64,000 nucleotides of DNA, taken from contig JABBOT010000004.1 in assembly GCA_016165875.1 (NCBI GenBank), positions 10,369,338-10,433,337 of the forward strand, given 5' to 3'. A program made the translations under genes and the position numbers. Shown here piece after piece: positions 11,102 through 21,329 of the stretch. Origin of the DNA: Acanthopleura granulata. Lineage: Eukaryota; Mollusca; Polyplacophora; Chitonida; Chitonidae. How positions within the stretch are numbered: position 1 is the stretch's first letter; every line of letters begins with the position of its first letter. The notes beneath the pieces were generated by a model. The model searched no databases, had not been told where the DNA came from, and worked only from the letters and a program-made list of their open reading frames with translations.

Positions 11102-11830
11102 TTTCGCTCGACTGTTTACCATGCAACTCGATAACACATTACACTACCCAGCTGCCTCAATCGATCCATCTCTCGGGCCACTGGGACTGTGGCCTGACAG
11201 AAATACAGTACCCGCGATCCTAGTACAATGTCGAAGTCAGTAAGGTCTGGTTTATGGTGTACCGAGGAGATCACGCCTACAAGACCATGGTCCTCGACGG
11301 CTATTACCATACGGCCAGCATCCTCACCATGGCCCTCAACGGGCGATTAAGAACTAGCACCTAGGCTTTTTTCAGCCCGCGACAGACCAAACTATGTTTG
11401 TTATGATAAATACCGTCAGATATACGCAGGAATTCTAATCAACCCAACGTTTAGTCCTCGCACACGGGATATTATGAGCATCCCTGAAGACGACTGGATG
11501 CCGTACGGTTCAGCAGATGTGATTTACTCCGGCGGAAATAACCTGCACTAGACCATACCCGGACTCTATGTGTATTCAGATGTGATAGAATCCCGTGTGG
11601 TGGAGGATATGTTAGCCGTAATGCTTCACACGGTACCGACCTCTGGGGTGTATGGAGATCACATCACTGAGTCCTCTAAGCACACAGAGTACGTTCCTAT
11701 GGGGAAGGAGGATTTTTCTACTCTGGAGCTTGATATTAGGGATGACACTGGCCGCCCTATTCTATTTCCGTGTGGGCAAGTGGTAGTGACACCTCACTTT
11801 CGACTGCGGCGGAGCTTAAATCTTCATTAA
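11102..11830 (+). pseudogene. Putative minor capsid (penton-like) protein, family A
   Basis: The N-terminal frame reads QSIHLSGHWDCGLTEIQYPR before an in-frame TAG, then VWFMVYRGDHAYKTMV, to a stop near 11,363. The C-terminal frame (11,570-11,830, open) starts YVYSDVIESRVVEDMLAVML and ends LDIRDDTGRPILFPCGQVVV then HFR. This pattern, a beta-rich N-terminus with a W-x-x-GLxEIxYP motif and a C-terminus with DTGRPxxF and HFR, is that of a protein widespread in animal Polintons and usually interpreted as minor capsid or penton. About 240 codons, with at least one stop and two frameshifts. The exact capsid role is inferred. Confidence 0.6.
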
Positions 11831-11902
11831 CGAGCGAAAATTTAAAAAAAATTACGGCGAACCTGCCACCTCTCATTCGCCCACAGAAATTTAGACACAT
11901 GT

Positions 11903-12297
11903 CAACCTTACATCACGTATAAGTGCAACCAAGCTGGTGGAGGTGGATATCCTCTCTTTCGGGAAGCAGGGTGCAACGGGGCCATGGATATTCTAGGCAG
12001 TTACACTAAGGGACCTCTGGCACCACAGGTCACAAATGCCGGGAAGAAAGTGGCCAAAAGCGTGGGGGAAGACAGTGTTACAAGCGCCGATAGGAACTGT
12101 AACTGACGATGAGAGTCGTTCCTCTCAAGCCAGCCCTAAAACGGCGTGGTAAGGCAGCTGGTCAACCGCTAGCTCGACCGGCTCACCCACAGGCTGTAAA
12201 ACCTCCTGCAGCGCGTCAACCTGTCAGTCGCCCTTTGGCACGGACAGACAACGCTCGCAATCGATCCACCAAATCAAACGAAGACATCTTTGGCTAA
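11903..12297 (+). pseudogene. Basic core-like protein, family A
   Basis: The first frame (11,903-12,106) has a Gly-rich start (NQAGGGGYPLFREAGCNGAM), then GKKVAKSVGEDSV and a stop. The second (12,109-12,297) is very basic and Pro/Ala-rich (ALKRRGKAAGQPLARPAHPQ) and ends SNEDIFG. In animal Polintons a protein with Gly-rich head, basic tail and DIF-type ending follows the minor capsid gene; it is compared with adenovirus core or cement proteins. The two halves are joined by a +2 shift. QAGG-G resembles an adenovirus-type protease site, but this is speculative. Confidence 0.5.
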
Positions 12298-12384
12298 CTA
12301 GTATTAGTACTACTATGGTTTTACTTCCCCGTGGCAAATACCAGTTTGGCTCATCTGCCACAACGGTCACGCCTGGTCCAAAAA

Positions 12385-13470
12385 AGCAGAGAACTCCACA
12401 TCTATGAGGGTGACATCTGTGAAGTGATCCGGGAAGCTACTCTGGGCGAGCCCTTAGCTGTCTGGCTGCTGAGTGGGCAAGACCGATAGCTCACAGTCGA
12501 ACAGTTTGTGATCCAGGACCGCCGCACGGCCGGCTCGGGAAACACATGAAAGGCTCCAGGAGGTGTGCACCAGGCTAGGTAACCCCCAACTAGCCGAAAG
12601 GTCATTCGGCAAGAACCACGCAGCCAGCATCATGGCAAGGAAAAGAACGGCTGGAGACCGACATACAGAATGCTTGCGTAGAGCACGGCAACGGCGGCCT
12701 CTGAAACTCGATGGAAAACGACACCCGAGACATAGTCAACATCGACATGAAGGCAGGCTACCCGGCCTCTTTTCAGGGAGAAGGCGAAGTTAAACCCTAT
12801 ATCGAGCTTTTTCGACATCCAACCCACCGTATGGCCCTTGTAGTCATCAATAGCGCCCTCAACGAAGACATCGGCACAGGCTTCGCCGAGGTCCAGGAGT
12901 AGGAGTTCACAGACTGCCATCCTGTCATCCCCGAGTGGTTTGGGAGGCATTTCGCAGCGAATGTATGGGCCTCAACGCCGCCCCTTGCCTTCCTGAAAAA
13001 GTCCGGCCTCCTGAAGTCCCTAATGGTCCTCGAAACCATTATCGCCTTCAAAATGCAAACTGGCATCTGGCTCCCCAAGAGTCGAGACCAAACCTGTTCA
13101 GTGATCGGCAAATTCACGCAGGGCAGCAAGGCTGACGGAAAAAGACTGACACGACGACTGGTGGAGAGCTTGACTACCTGGTCATAGACACCCGCCAATG
13201 TGGCACCCTGGTCGGAGCCCGTATGAAATCGGGCTCGCATACCCCAGGACGCATACCCCAGGACGCCAACCTGAGGGCCTCCATGCTGGTCTATGCCCAC
13301 ATCAACCTCCTCTCGATGTTTTCGAGGTTCGAGCCCGAGGAGGCTGTCCGAGTGGCAACCGATTCCATCTATGTGAAAAAATAGCACTCTACAAGCTCAA
13401 AGGGATGGAGCCGTACGTGCTCTCCAAGGCCTGCAGCTGCATGGAAGCCTTTTGTGTCAATTTCTCATAG
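12385..13470 (+). pseudogene. B-family DNA polymerase (protein-primed type), copy B
   Basis: The opening frame reads ELHIYEGDICEVIREATLGE and stops at 12,489. The core frame (12,711-13,185) is open except for one TAG at 12,900-12,902 and holds IVNIDMKAGYPASF, which fits polymerase motif A (D-x4-YP). LVGARMKSGS follows, then ANLRASMLVYAHINLLSMF and VATDSIYV, which fits motif C. Such enzymes copy Polinton DNA from the inverted-repeat ends with a protein primer. Motif B is not clear. At least four frameshifts or stops. This polymerase is not the one in copy B', whose motif A region reads YLDASNLYNWAL. Confidence 0.6.
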
Positions 13471-14480
13471 GGGTAACGTATCTTCCTATACATGCTATAC
13501 ATGCCATGGGACCATGCAGTCTATTTCCCGAGGTGTTGAGTTCGAAAAGCATCGAAAAGCCCCCCCCCCCCTTAGCCCTGCACCGGGCTATGGTGACCCA
13601 CTCACCCTCCACCAATCGAGCTACCTCAATGGCGGCGGAGGCAACAGCAACCGTGCTTCTTCCGCTGGAGTGGTCAGATCGAGTGGTTCCCTGAAAGGAT
13701 GTGCCAGAAATACACCCCCGCGTGATCATCTGAGACGAGGTGTGCGCTGTGCCACGCACCATCCTTCCTTTCTGGATTCGCTCGAACACAGGGAGCTCAG
13801 GTTATATGCTGTGGCGATAAAAGCCATCCACCACCTATCACAGGTGAGATGCCACACGAGTGGCTGCAAGTGAGGGTCAGCAATTATGAAGAGGTGCAAG
13901 AAGACCGTAGAGCGAATGACGCCGCTCTGAAGGCACTCCTAAGGGTTATCAGGCTCCAGCCTGAGAGTCCAGAGCGAGGAGATGTGGAAGGCTCTGATAT
14001 TGTCCTCGCGGCAGAAAGTCCGCGATCGAGCACGGGAGGTGCTTTTCCAGAGCCATAAAGATCATTTCACCGATAAGCCCGTCTCCTTGCTGTATCGGCC
14101 AAAGGCCACCGTCCGCCAGAACTGCTTGGTGACCATTCCTGGCCCCATAGGCATTGATGAGAGGCCCGCCCAGGATGACCTCTTCCTCAACGACATTGTG
14201 GAGGTGCCCGTCTGCTATCCCGAAAACGTCGTGGAGGGGAAATGGGGACAAGATCGGGGCATCGGCTATGCCCTCATGGTCCACTCAAAACAGGGTCGCA
14301 CGATCGCCAAAAGGTCTGGATCATAGACGAGTATCTCTAGCGGTCAAACCTTGCCTACCTCGCCCTCTCGCGGTTAGATTATCTTAGCCAGCTCGAACGG
14401 GTAGTCTGTTCCCAGGGTTCCAAGTTCAGGCCCCCAACGGAGCAGCCACTGCGCAAAGCCATCCAGAGGAATCTGGTGGT
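13450..14480 (+). pseudogene. SF1-type helicase domain following the polymerase
   Basis: Plus-strand pieces in order: YLNGGGGNSNRASSAGVV at about 13,620-13,675 (P-loop position, Lys-Thr lost), DEVCAVPRTIL at about 13,730 (Walker B DE, one stop just before it), EMPHEWLQVRVSNYEEVQED, KALLRVIRLQPES, then 13,982-14,326 with RQKVRDRAREVLFQSHKDHF, NDIVEV and GYALMVHSKQGRTI (motif V/VI region). SNLAYLALSRLDYLSQLERV follows. The motif order fits a RecD/Pif1-like SF1 helicase. It follows the polymerase with no room for a separate promoter or start, suggesting one multidomain protein. The P-loop lacks Lys, so the domain is dead. Confidence 0.55.
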
Positions 14481-14487
14481 TTATAAC

Positions 14488-14660
14488 GTGTCAAAATAAC
14501 TGCTGTGCCGCCTGCAACACAGCGTGCTCCTCTTTGTCCACCAGCCCAAGGATACCCAGCAGTTTAGTGTCGACCGCCCGGACAAGGCCAAAAGTCGCCC
14601 CCTTGACAATATAAGGCTGACAAGTCTGGAGTGTAAACAGCATTTTTAGCATCTGAACGC
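14488..14660 (+). pseudogene. HNH-like / zinc-binding tail after the helicase
   Basis: CCAAC in one frame is followed, after a shift, by HQPKDTQQFSVDRPDKAKSR then DNIRLTSLECK. A Cys pair, a central SVDR and a distal Cys with N-x-R-L is the layout of HNH-type or zinc-ribbon modules. No clean HNH catalytic His is visible in this copy. It ends the plus-strand replication block and faces the integrase tail-to-tail. Confidence 0.4.
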
Positions 14661-14845
14661 GTGAGGATCCCATCCAACGGAAGCTGTGTGTCAGGTGGCA
14701 CCACGAGATGTTCCTCACGGACAAATCAACGCTTTGGACCACTGTCACTGTCCAGACAACACAGGCTAGTCAGGCATGGTGACTGAGCGTCCGAGACGAT
14801 GTGTCTAGGGACCACACTGCATCAGTCACCCGACAGCGACCTCCA

Positions 14846-15890
14846 TCAAGCTCGCCGGGCTGGTACAGATAGCGAACGCCAAACCCCAGAAGGGAGCTTT
14901 AGCTCACGATGGCCAACAGGACGGCCTAGAACAGTGGGGAGGGCTTTTGTGGCATCGTTTCTGCCTTCATGGCCTGAGAAGGCCGCTTGCCAGTGAGTCG
15001 GGCCACTTCTGCGTTCAAAGCCGCCACGACTACACGTAACCACTTCACACACTCTATGGACCCTACACCTGTTCCCTCGGAACGGGGCCGAATCTCTTCG
15101 GCGTATTGGTGAGCGAATAGTTGCTCGGCAAAGGTTCGGTTGAAGCGTTCCACGACGCCTTGGTTCCTGTGGGTGTCCACTGGCCGACGCCTGATAGAAA
15201 CCCCATTCTTCGTGAGCTGCACGATGACTGTGCAATGAAGTCCCGCCCAATGTCAACCTGGAGCAGTTTGGGCCATTTCAAATGGGCCTCGCCTGTGAAT
15301 GTGAGACAGGGCATCGGCAACTTCTTTCGCCTCTTTTGTTGCCAGGGACTCAGTCGTCATGAAGCACCTGGCAACATCGGACACTGTAAGGGCGCTTTTT
15401 CACCTTGACGTGTGGCAGAAAGAGCAGGTCAGCTTGATGGACCTCATTTGGTGCAGCCACATCATATTTTGGCCGTGTAATATGGCGTGGGGCGGGGAGG
15501 TAGATCTGCCAAGGGGCCTGCTTCTTCAGCCAGCCCCGGGCCATATCTTCAGAGGCCTTGGCAGCCTCAGACAGTCTCTTGATGGCTGCAAGCCCTTCCA
15601 GTAGCAATTGGAGCTATAGTAGGATGTTTGACAGCCTCCAATCCATCAAGACTTGTGAGATATTCCTTATCTCAGTCTCGGAAACTACAGCCTCAGACAG
15701 TTGCTCGGTTGTTGCCCGGAAGTTGGTCTTGCCCTCCACCACCTTTCCAGCGAAACGCATGGCGGCATTATCGTCCTCCCACCAGAGATCGTGGGACTTC
15801 TGTGCGCTGTCAATCAGTACATGTGCCAGAGAACCAGGGATCTTGCTGCGGCGGGCACAGTAGTCAAACTAGCTCTTCAGGCAAACCCAT
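14846..15890 (-). pseudogene. Retroviral-type DDE integrase, copy B
   Basis: Read right to left: an N-terminal helical region (VLIDSAQKSHDLWWEDDNAA to about 15,600, then a stop), a helix-turn-helix-like segment with WLKKQAPWQIYLPAPRHI, HQADLLFLPHV (first catalytic Asp), LLQVDIGRDFIAQ (second Asp) and GVVERFNRTFAEQLF (catalytic Glu), then LNAEVARLTGKRPSQAMK. All three acids remain but lie in three frames. Integrases of this type insert Polinton DNA and make target duplications. It faces the polymerase-helicase gene tail-to-tail. No C-terminal chromodomain is seen. Confidence 0.75.
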
Positions 15891-15976
15891 CATCGCGCAA
15901 TGTGATACATCCAAGCAGTATATACAAATGGTATGGAAAAATAACTCGAGCCTCACTACTCATGTCGTGCCTGCCA

Positions 15977-16372
15977 TTACGGCGAAGAGGTCTTACTGGA
16001 GTCCAGCACAGTCTTTTTGGATTCCTCGGCGAGTTTATAGGCGACCAACCCATTTACACCTATCCTGAGGAGTACGAAGGCGATCTCGCGTTCTTTTCGA
16101 CCCTCCGACGATGTATAGAAATCGCTGTGGACAGGTTCGAGCCCTGTGAGACTAAGAGTTTTTCCCATGACATGAGCGTACTCTGGCATGGCAGCGTCGA
16201 CATCGCAAAATGTGCACCCTGCGTGCTCCGTGAGCGGTTCTATAGCATTATGGTGGTGTTTGTGCTCCGAATCGGCCTCCGAGCTTCGAAGAGCTGAGAA
16301 CAGGATGCTGCTACCTGAGAAGGCAAGGGTATTTACGAGGGCGCCCCCAAGAATCATCGCAATTGAGGCCAT
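15977..16372 (-). pseudogene. Conserved family B protein P1 (membrane-associated?)
   Basis: A 131-codon open frame. It begins with a hydrophobic segment (MASIAMILGGALVNTLAFSG), then a charged stretch, YAHVMGKTLSL, DFYTSSEGRKEREIAF and a second hydrophobic piece near GVNGLVAYKLAEESKK. Copy B' (33,839-34,262) encodes the same protein with YAHVMGKALSP and DFYTPSGGQKERVIAF. Two hydrophobic ends suggest a small virion or membrane protein. No enzyme motif. The position next to the integrase is conserved in both copies. B lacks the central helical part seen in B', so B may carry an internal deletion. Confidence 0.55.
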
Positions 16373-16593
16373 TACTTCATGATATCTGCAGGAAGAATTC
16401 CTTGTTTTCTAAGCATGTCCTTCGTGGCCATAGCAAAGTCGACTTCGGTGATAAGCAGGCCCACATCAAGGGGTGTGAAATCAAGTTTTGGTGTGTCACC
16501 CCCAGTGACCATTTTGCTTAGAGGGCCGTAGCAAATGGGAAGACCAGAGACAACAGCACTGTGATACATCGCGTTGACAAGCAGCTTTTCCAT
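16372..16593 (-). CDS. Conserved family B small hydrophobic protein P2
   Basis: A 73-codon open frame from MEKLLVNAMYHSAVVSGLPI to QGILPADIMK. Its stop overlaps the start of P1 (shared 16,372 region), a tight arrangement suggesting co-expression. Copy B' has the same protein in broken form (34,290-34,512). Hydrophobic N-terminal half, then FTPLDVGLLITEVDFAMATK. It probably associates with membranes or the capsid. The frame is uninterrupted, but neighbours are dead, so survival may be due to its short length. Confidence 0.5.
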   Translation of the reverse strand: MEKLLVNAMYHSAVVSGLPICYGPLSKMVTGGDTPKLDFTPLDVGLLITEVDFAMATKDMLRKQGILPADIMK

Positions 16594-16619
16594 CAGGAGT
16601 ACTCATGTTTGACGCTCAC

Positions 16620-17310
16620 TCAATATGGAAAGGGTCTTGGTATGTATCTATTTGGTTAAAAACATTTTGCAGCGGCTCTGGAGGTGTTGGTTCAAGTGCC
16701 TTTGGTGACACGTTGTGCCGTTGCCATCAAATAGCTCCAGCAATACAAAGTCCGTCATCATCTGTTCTCGGGCATGCATGACCAAACTGAAAATGCTTCA
16801 TTGTAGTCCAAGCTGTTGTAAGGGGAGCTAAATATATTCCCAACCGGTGGTACCGCTCGCAAATGGTATTGATAAGCGAGTGTTCAACAAATCGATCAGA
16901 TTCCAGATGGTAGATTTTCTGGAGGAATTGGTAGGAACAATCCAATTGCTTTCAATTGCTTTGCCGTCCATTTACTGTCTGCACCGTCCATCAGCAGGAA
17001 GCGCGGCTAGCCTCTCTCGTTTTGGCAGACATGCGGCACGATCTGTGTCTTCTGTTCCCAGCCCTTGGGATGAGGAACTGGCGCCCTCTCCATCGAGCTC
17101 TGGGGGTTGGTCATCATCACCCTGCAACAACTCGTCCATAATTTCATCGCAATTCACGATAGCATAGTATCCTATTGTCATGGAAGTTCGATAGACAATT
17201 ACAAGTTTAATAGAGATTTGACATTTGATATCAATGCTTAACATCTGATTATCGGTGCTTGATATTTGATTATCAATGCTTAACATCTGATTATCAGTGC
17301 TACAACACAA
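16620..17310 (-). pseudogene. Unrecognised family B protein with acidic N-terminus and 7-residue repeat
   Basis: The minus frame (16,972-17,310) carries a 7-residue repeat (STDNQMLSIDNQ) and then an acidic stretch (EIMDELLQGDDDQPPELDGE). A second frame (16,727-16,945) reads FLQKIYHLESDRFVEHSLIN, then TICERYHRLGIYLAPLTTAW. The C-terminal part (about 16,640-16,725) has SPKALEPTPPEPLQNVFNQI. No enzyme motif recognised. It lies between P2 and the ATPase. It has no counterpart in copy B'. Confidence 0.35.
17221..17302. repeat. 21-bp coding minisatellite, about four units
   Basis: TATCAATGCTTAACATCTGAT recurs with a 42-bp spacing, and the intermediate unit (TATCGGTGCTTGATATTTGAT) is a variant, giving a 21-bp period. 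The length keeps frame, so on minus it gives a repeated SxDNQxL-like heptad at the start of the overlapping ORF. Confidence 0.75.
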
Positions 17311-17345
17311 TGTACTCAGTCCGCTGATCAGTCCTCAGTATTGGC

Positions 17346-17925
17346 TTAGAATGTCTTGTCTTGTGACGAACCACGGCCCGCTCCTCTCTTCTTGGGTTCC
17401 ATCATTTTCCCGAACTCATCCTTCAAAAAGTCCCTATTTTGGCAGTGACAGATGGCTACCCAGCGCGTCTGCTCGCGTAGATCCTTCAGGACTGAGTAAT
17501 ATTTCTGGGTGAGTACCCAGACGCTTTGCTGCCCGCGTCGGCCCGAAAAGGCCAGCTCAGAGAAGGTCTTTCTTTTTGGTTCGCGCCTTTGTGGCCGAGC
17601 AGACGTCAATGATGTATAGGGTTGCCTTGGAACGCCGAGTAGGGGGCTCTAAGGTAGACATGTACACTCTCACCCGTATTGAGAACGTAGACATTGGAAT
17701 CGTCCCAGATCCAGGGGCCCGTTTGGTAGGCTTGGTTGTGCCGCACAGAATCACGATTTGCTGAAACACATCGCGGTAGGGCCCCTGTAACAGGTCGAGA
17801 ATGAACACTGTTTCCCCCATCCAGTCTGTCCGCAGATGATAGCCGAATGAGTGTCCTTTGGGAGAATGCTGTCAGTAGACCGCGCTGACCAACCTACCAT
17901 CTTCAACAATAAGCTGGGCATCCAT
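17346..17925 (-). pseudogene. Packaging ATPase (FtsK/HerA type), family B
   Basis: The start at 17,925 (MDAQLIVEDGRLVSAVY, then a stop) is supported by a shared layout with other family members. P-loop IICGQTGWGK lies at about 17,825-17,855, with a 1-nt loss right after Lys. FILDLLQGPYRDVFQQIVIL follows, then Walker B-like TLYIIDVCSATKA and LAFSGRRGQQSVWVLTQKYY, LREQTRWVAICHCQNRD. About 190 codons, compact as usual for this lineage. It would drive DNA packaging. It differs clearly from the ATPase of copy A. At least three frameshifts and one stop. Absent from copy B'. Confidence 0.75.
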
Positions 17926-17929
17926 GACT

Positions 17930-19127
17930 ACAGAGGTGAAGACGTCTAACCGGCATCCTGTGCCTTTTCGTGAACTGGAGAGCCACGCCCTCACTGGCGT
18001 TGTCTATACGCCTGCCACTGCCATGGAGCTGGTCATCATCACTTGTCCTCAAGTCCAGCCACAGGTGACGTCTGCGAGATCCAGTTCCTTTGCAACCATA
18101 CACGTGATTGTGTGTCGCTTGCTGCCGGCTGCGAAGAACTTTTTTGTTTCATCCAAATACTGCTAAACGCGCATGCCCTGACTGTATATTTGAATAGGAA
18201 CCCGTCGATCATGACGTCTACCTTTGAGAGTCTCGTGTTGTACAAGGCTTTGTAGAGTCCCTATTGAAAGGGTCGGTGGGGGCCTCTGCGAAAAGTATCA
18301 AAATTCCGTTCATAGACCATGCAGGCGTGTTAATGTTGAAGTTCCACACACCGTCTTGATCTTGTCTCTGCGGATTCTTCGGTGGCCAAGACGCGGTGGT
18401 ACAAGATTGACAGGCGGCCGTGGGACTGGTTGCAGGCTACATCAGCCAGCGCTGGACTGGTGACCATATCATACTCCAGACCGATGTCATTCATTTCGTA
18501 GCTACTTGTTGCTGTCTCTGTGGCTAGAATCACCCGGCTAAATTCATTGAATGTTAATTCGTACTCGAGTCTGTCCCCGAAGCCTTTCTGGTAGAAGGGC
18601 ATGTGAATAGAGAGAAGTTCGAAATGTAGTGGTATATAGAACAAGTTGCCGTAGGCTTGGGCTATTGCCCGGTATGGTGCGCATCTAGTGTCATTTTTTG
18701 CACCGATGCGCTTCTTAGTTATGTTTCTATTGTAGGATATATCAATACCTTGCTATTGCGCATTGGCTCACTCTTGCGAAGTCTTCCAAAGGCCCGTGCA
18801 AGAGTGAAAGACGTCGGAATCATCTATGGACATGACCTCATCCCCACTGACCCTGATCGTGGTTTTCTTACGAATAGCACGCCCTATGTTTTGGACTATT
18901 GTCCTATTTTCATCGGGAAAGTTTTGTGTGATGGTGAAGGCAAAGTCTGTGGTCCCCGGAACGATAACATCATCATCGTCGAGATTGCGGAAAAGAACCA
19001 GAAGATACTGGTTCTGGTATATTCTGCTCGGGTTATTTGTGATGACCACGGAATGCCGCACGCCTTTGGCCACCAACTATTCACGGAGCTTGCGGTGCGG
19101 ATTGAGCTTGCGTCCGTATTGACTCAT
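17930..19127 (-). pseudogene. Probable major capsid protein (double jelly-roll), family B
   Basis: The start ATG at 19,127 opens MSQYGRKLNPHRKLRE and meets a TAG. The frame then continues (18,768-19,076) with YLLVLFRNLDDDDVIVPGTT and SIDDSDVFHSCTGLW. After shifts, 18,330-18,644 reads FYIPLHFELLSIHMPFYQKG, LEYELTFNEFSRVI and MNDIGLEYDMV, a hydrophobic-acidic pattern like the linker between two jelly rolls. The C-terminal part (17,903-18,245) is broken. Size (about 400 codons) is small for a double jelly-roll capsid protein, so a minor capsid protein is the alternative. It sits directly upstream of the ATPase, a usual Polinton pairing. Absent from B'. Confidence 0.55.
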
Positions 19128-19217
19128 GCTTATAGAAGCAATGTACGACTATATTATATCTTCAATATTTGACCCCCAGATGATCTTGATGTTGATGAAC
19201 AAGACGATGAGTGGACG

Positions 19218-20347
19218 ATGATCTCTTACCCGTCAGAAGTGGAGCAGTCGCATGGCAACCAAAGAGAGGGAAGCACACAATCACTTGCACGTGAGATCTC
19301 ATGGACAGCCGTAGATGGCTATTATGATGCCATGGAGAAACTCGATGGGCTGACCAACGTAGTGGAGGAACATTATTCTCATTTCCAGCTTGTCGATAAT
19401 CAACTAAGCCTTATGGCTTATCCCAGCTTTGAGATTATCAACAAAGATGCAGGCAAGCCATACAAGCCATCAACAATGGCGAGTCATGGTGGTGAGGGGA
19501 GGTTATCCGCGGATGAACTTGGGTTTGTTGACTGAAAGCAGATCACGCTGCCATCAAAAGCCTTGGCAGCTCTTCAGAAAGCTAGGGATGACCTAAGTGG
19601 AGCCGTGGCTGCAGTAGAGAATGTGCAACCACAAGACCTACAGTAAGTGGTACAGAGAACATCTGAAGCGGTCACAACACTCGAAACCACGTTGCGGGGG
19701 ATTGACAAGGCACTGTAAACCATTAGAAGGGAACTCGCAAACAACCTTGCTAAACTGACTGCACTGGACGAACACATTGCTTTGGAAAAAACAAAACTTC
19801 ATGAGGCTACAGATGAGTTTTCCAGGCGCCGTGTTGCAGAACTATTGCGAGACCTTCAGGATAAAAGAGCGACTCGCCTCGAGCCTGCCTGTTCGAGCTG
19901 TGAAGCTCAGCGCTCGCAAATCAATCTGATCAGGGAGACTATCCGCGGTGTTTTTAATGAGGACATAACTCTGGCTGAAAACTTTCGGACTTTGTTCCCC
20001 GAGCAGGGGTCACCATGGCCAGCTTCCTAACTGCGTTGGGTTTTATCGCGTCAACGCTGGTGCTTGTGCTAACCGGTGGCGATGCACGAACCCCACCAAT
20101 CCCACCAACCCCGCCAACGTGTGGCGTTAAGGAGAGGGTAAAAAAGCACCTGCGGGCCCTGGGCAAGCTTCTAGCTAAGCTCGCCGGTAAAGCCGCTGCG
20201 GCTCTCCCAGGCATTATAGGGAGCGTCGTCTCTTGGCTCCTCAGTGCATTAGGCAAGGCCGGGAAGTTGATTGCGGAAAATACTTGGGCTCTAGTTGTCG
20301 CCACAGGCGGAATCATTTACATGGCCGTTCGGCCACATGTAGCGTAA
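19218..20347 (+). pseudogene. Family B coiled-coil protein with hydrophobic C-terminus
   Basis: Plus-strand gene in order: SWTAVDGYYDAMEKLDGLTN, a long charged helical zone with EKTKLHEATDEFSRRR and ELLRDLQDKRATRL (19,540-20,030), then in a shifted frame (20,015-20,347) a hydrophobic segment (SFLTALGFIASTLVLVL), a Pro-rich hinge, a Lys-rich stretch and ALPGIIGSVVSWLLSALGKA before a last hydrophobic segment. Copy B' has the same gene at 35,243-35,910. The coiled coil plus amphipathic and membrane segments suggest a virion protein acting at a membrane; this is inference. Stops near 19,534 and 19,648 and one shift near 20,020. Confidence 0.5.
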
Positions 20348-20359
20348 CGAGATCAGTGC

Positions 20360-21315
20360 ACACCTGAGGGAGACGCCAAATACTACTCACCCCAGTTTTT
20401 CTTCATCGTGCTCTGTCAGTGAATTCTTAGCTACTGGAGTCCGCGTTGCGGTTGCAGTCGCCACGGATACGGCGGCTTTATAATGCTTGTCTCCCCAGTC
20501 GAAGGAGCAGGAACTGTCGACTTTATGTCTACATTGCCTCCTCCCACCCCAGTTTATGGTCTGTTGTGGCCATGACGCTTTTGTTGTCACAGCCGCTGAT
20601 TTTACCGATTCCTAGGTCCATATCACTAGGTGCCATGTACAAACCCACGCCAAACGCATAATCCACCTTGGAGCGGGCGTACCTCAGGACGTTCTGGTAC
20701 CGCTCTATGGTCGACGTAGGACCAACAGTTCTTGCTATGGCGTCTTCGACATGAGCTACAAACTGCTTCTGCGAGTCAAATGCCGTGTCTCCCGAGCCTA
20801 AGATACTATTGCGGGTCTGTGCCTATGCTCCGAGGATTGCCCAAACATAAATCCGTATGGTGTCGTTCAAGCGTCCCACGCCTGCCTGGTTAAACCCTTC
20901 AGATTTGTCGAGGATGAAGGTGGCTCATGCTTGATTGGCCTCGCCGCCTTGCGAGAGGATATCGATGTGAAACTTATCAGATGTTCAGTGGAATGACATG
21001 TGTCTAGGATCCTAGTTGTAATGCGATTTCGGGTATCATATCCTCGTGGTATAGTAATAAGCCTCACCTAATCCGTGGTTTCCCCTTCTTTTTTGCCGCC
21101 AATGTGTGTATGGCGGGGAGGGGCGGGCTGAAACTCTGCGCAAATTCATTCTTATGCCGTCCGGTCGTAGGGGCTGTCGGTCGTCTTGCATCGTCTTGTG
21201 CAAGTCGTGCCTTATTCTCTTCCAGAATACTGCGCACGTGAGAGTTCACGTGGAAGTGGATTGCAGAGTGTCTTACTTGTGTAGTGTTTGATATAAGGTG
21301 ATTTTCTTTTGACAC
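20360..21315 (-). pseudogene. Conserved family B structural-type protein
   Basis: The start near 21,315 (MSKENHLISNTTQVRHSAIH) is followed by VNSHVRSILEENKARLAQDD. A central frame (about 20,600-20,945, two stops) reads SEGFNQAGVGRLNDTIRIYV, SQKQFVAHVEDAIARTVG and ERYQNVLRYARSKVDYAFGV. Copy B' (35,902-36,810) matches throughout (SEGFIQVGVKRLNDTIRTYV, SQKQFVENFEEAIARTVG). The B' copy ends in a hydrophobic helix (VALVILSVALGLALIW). No catalytic motif. Conservation and location among capsid genes suggest a virion protein; role unknown. Confidence 0.45.
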
Positions 21316-21329
21316 TCCACAACCGATCG

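Larger units (their letters stand above)
5080..12340 (+). mobile_element. Polinton/Maverick family A, copy A (decayed)
   Basis: A run of decayed virus-like genes, mostly on plus: a conserved small ORF (7,958), an integrase-tail chromodomain (8,595), a packaging ATPase (9,360), a small conserved protein (10,040), a putative minor capsid protein (11,102) and a basic core-like protein (11,903). The left end is placed by similarity of 5,180-5,220 to 59,275-59,310 and 62,010-62,050, where the same ATGGA-AATCACAG block occurs. The right end is where family B sequence starts. No terminal inverted repeats or target duplication were found. Stops and frameshifts in nearly every gene show it is dead. 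Gene content is known for Polintons; the boundaries are inferred. Confidence 0.7.

Noticed and set aside
13236..13264. 14-bp duplication (GCATACCCCAGGAC twice) as a regulatory repeat
   Set aside because: A small in-gene slippage within polymerase coding; no sign of function.
15628..16297. Long plus-strand ORFs (146 and 198 codons)
   Set aside because: Antisense shadows of the integrase N-terminus and P1, which are conserved on minus in copy B'.
18657..19172. 171-codon plus-strand ORF
   Set aside because: It is antisense to the conserved minus-strand capsid-like gene, and its sequence shows no protein features of its own.
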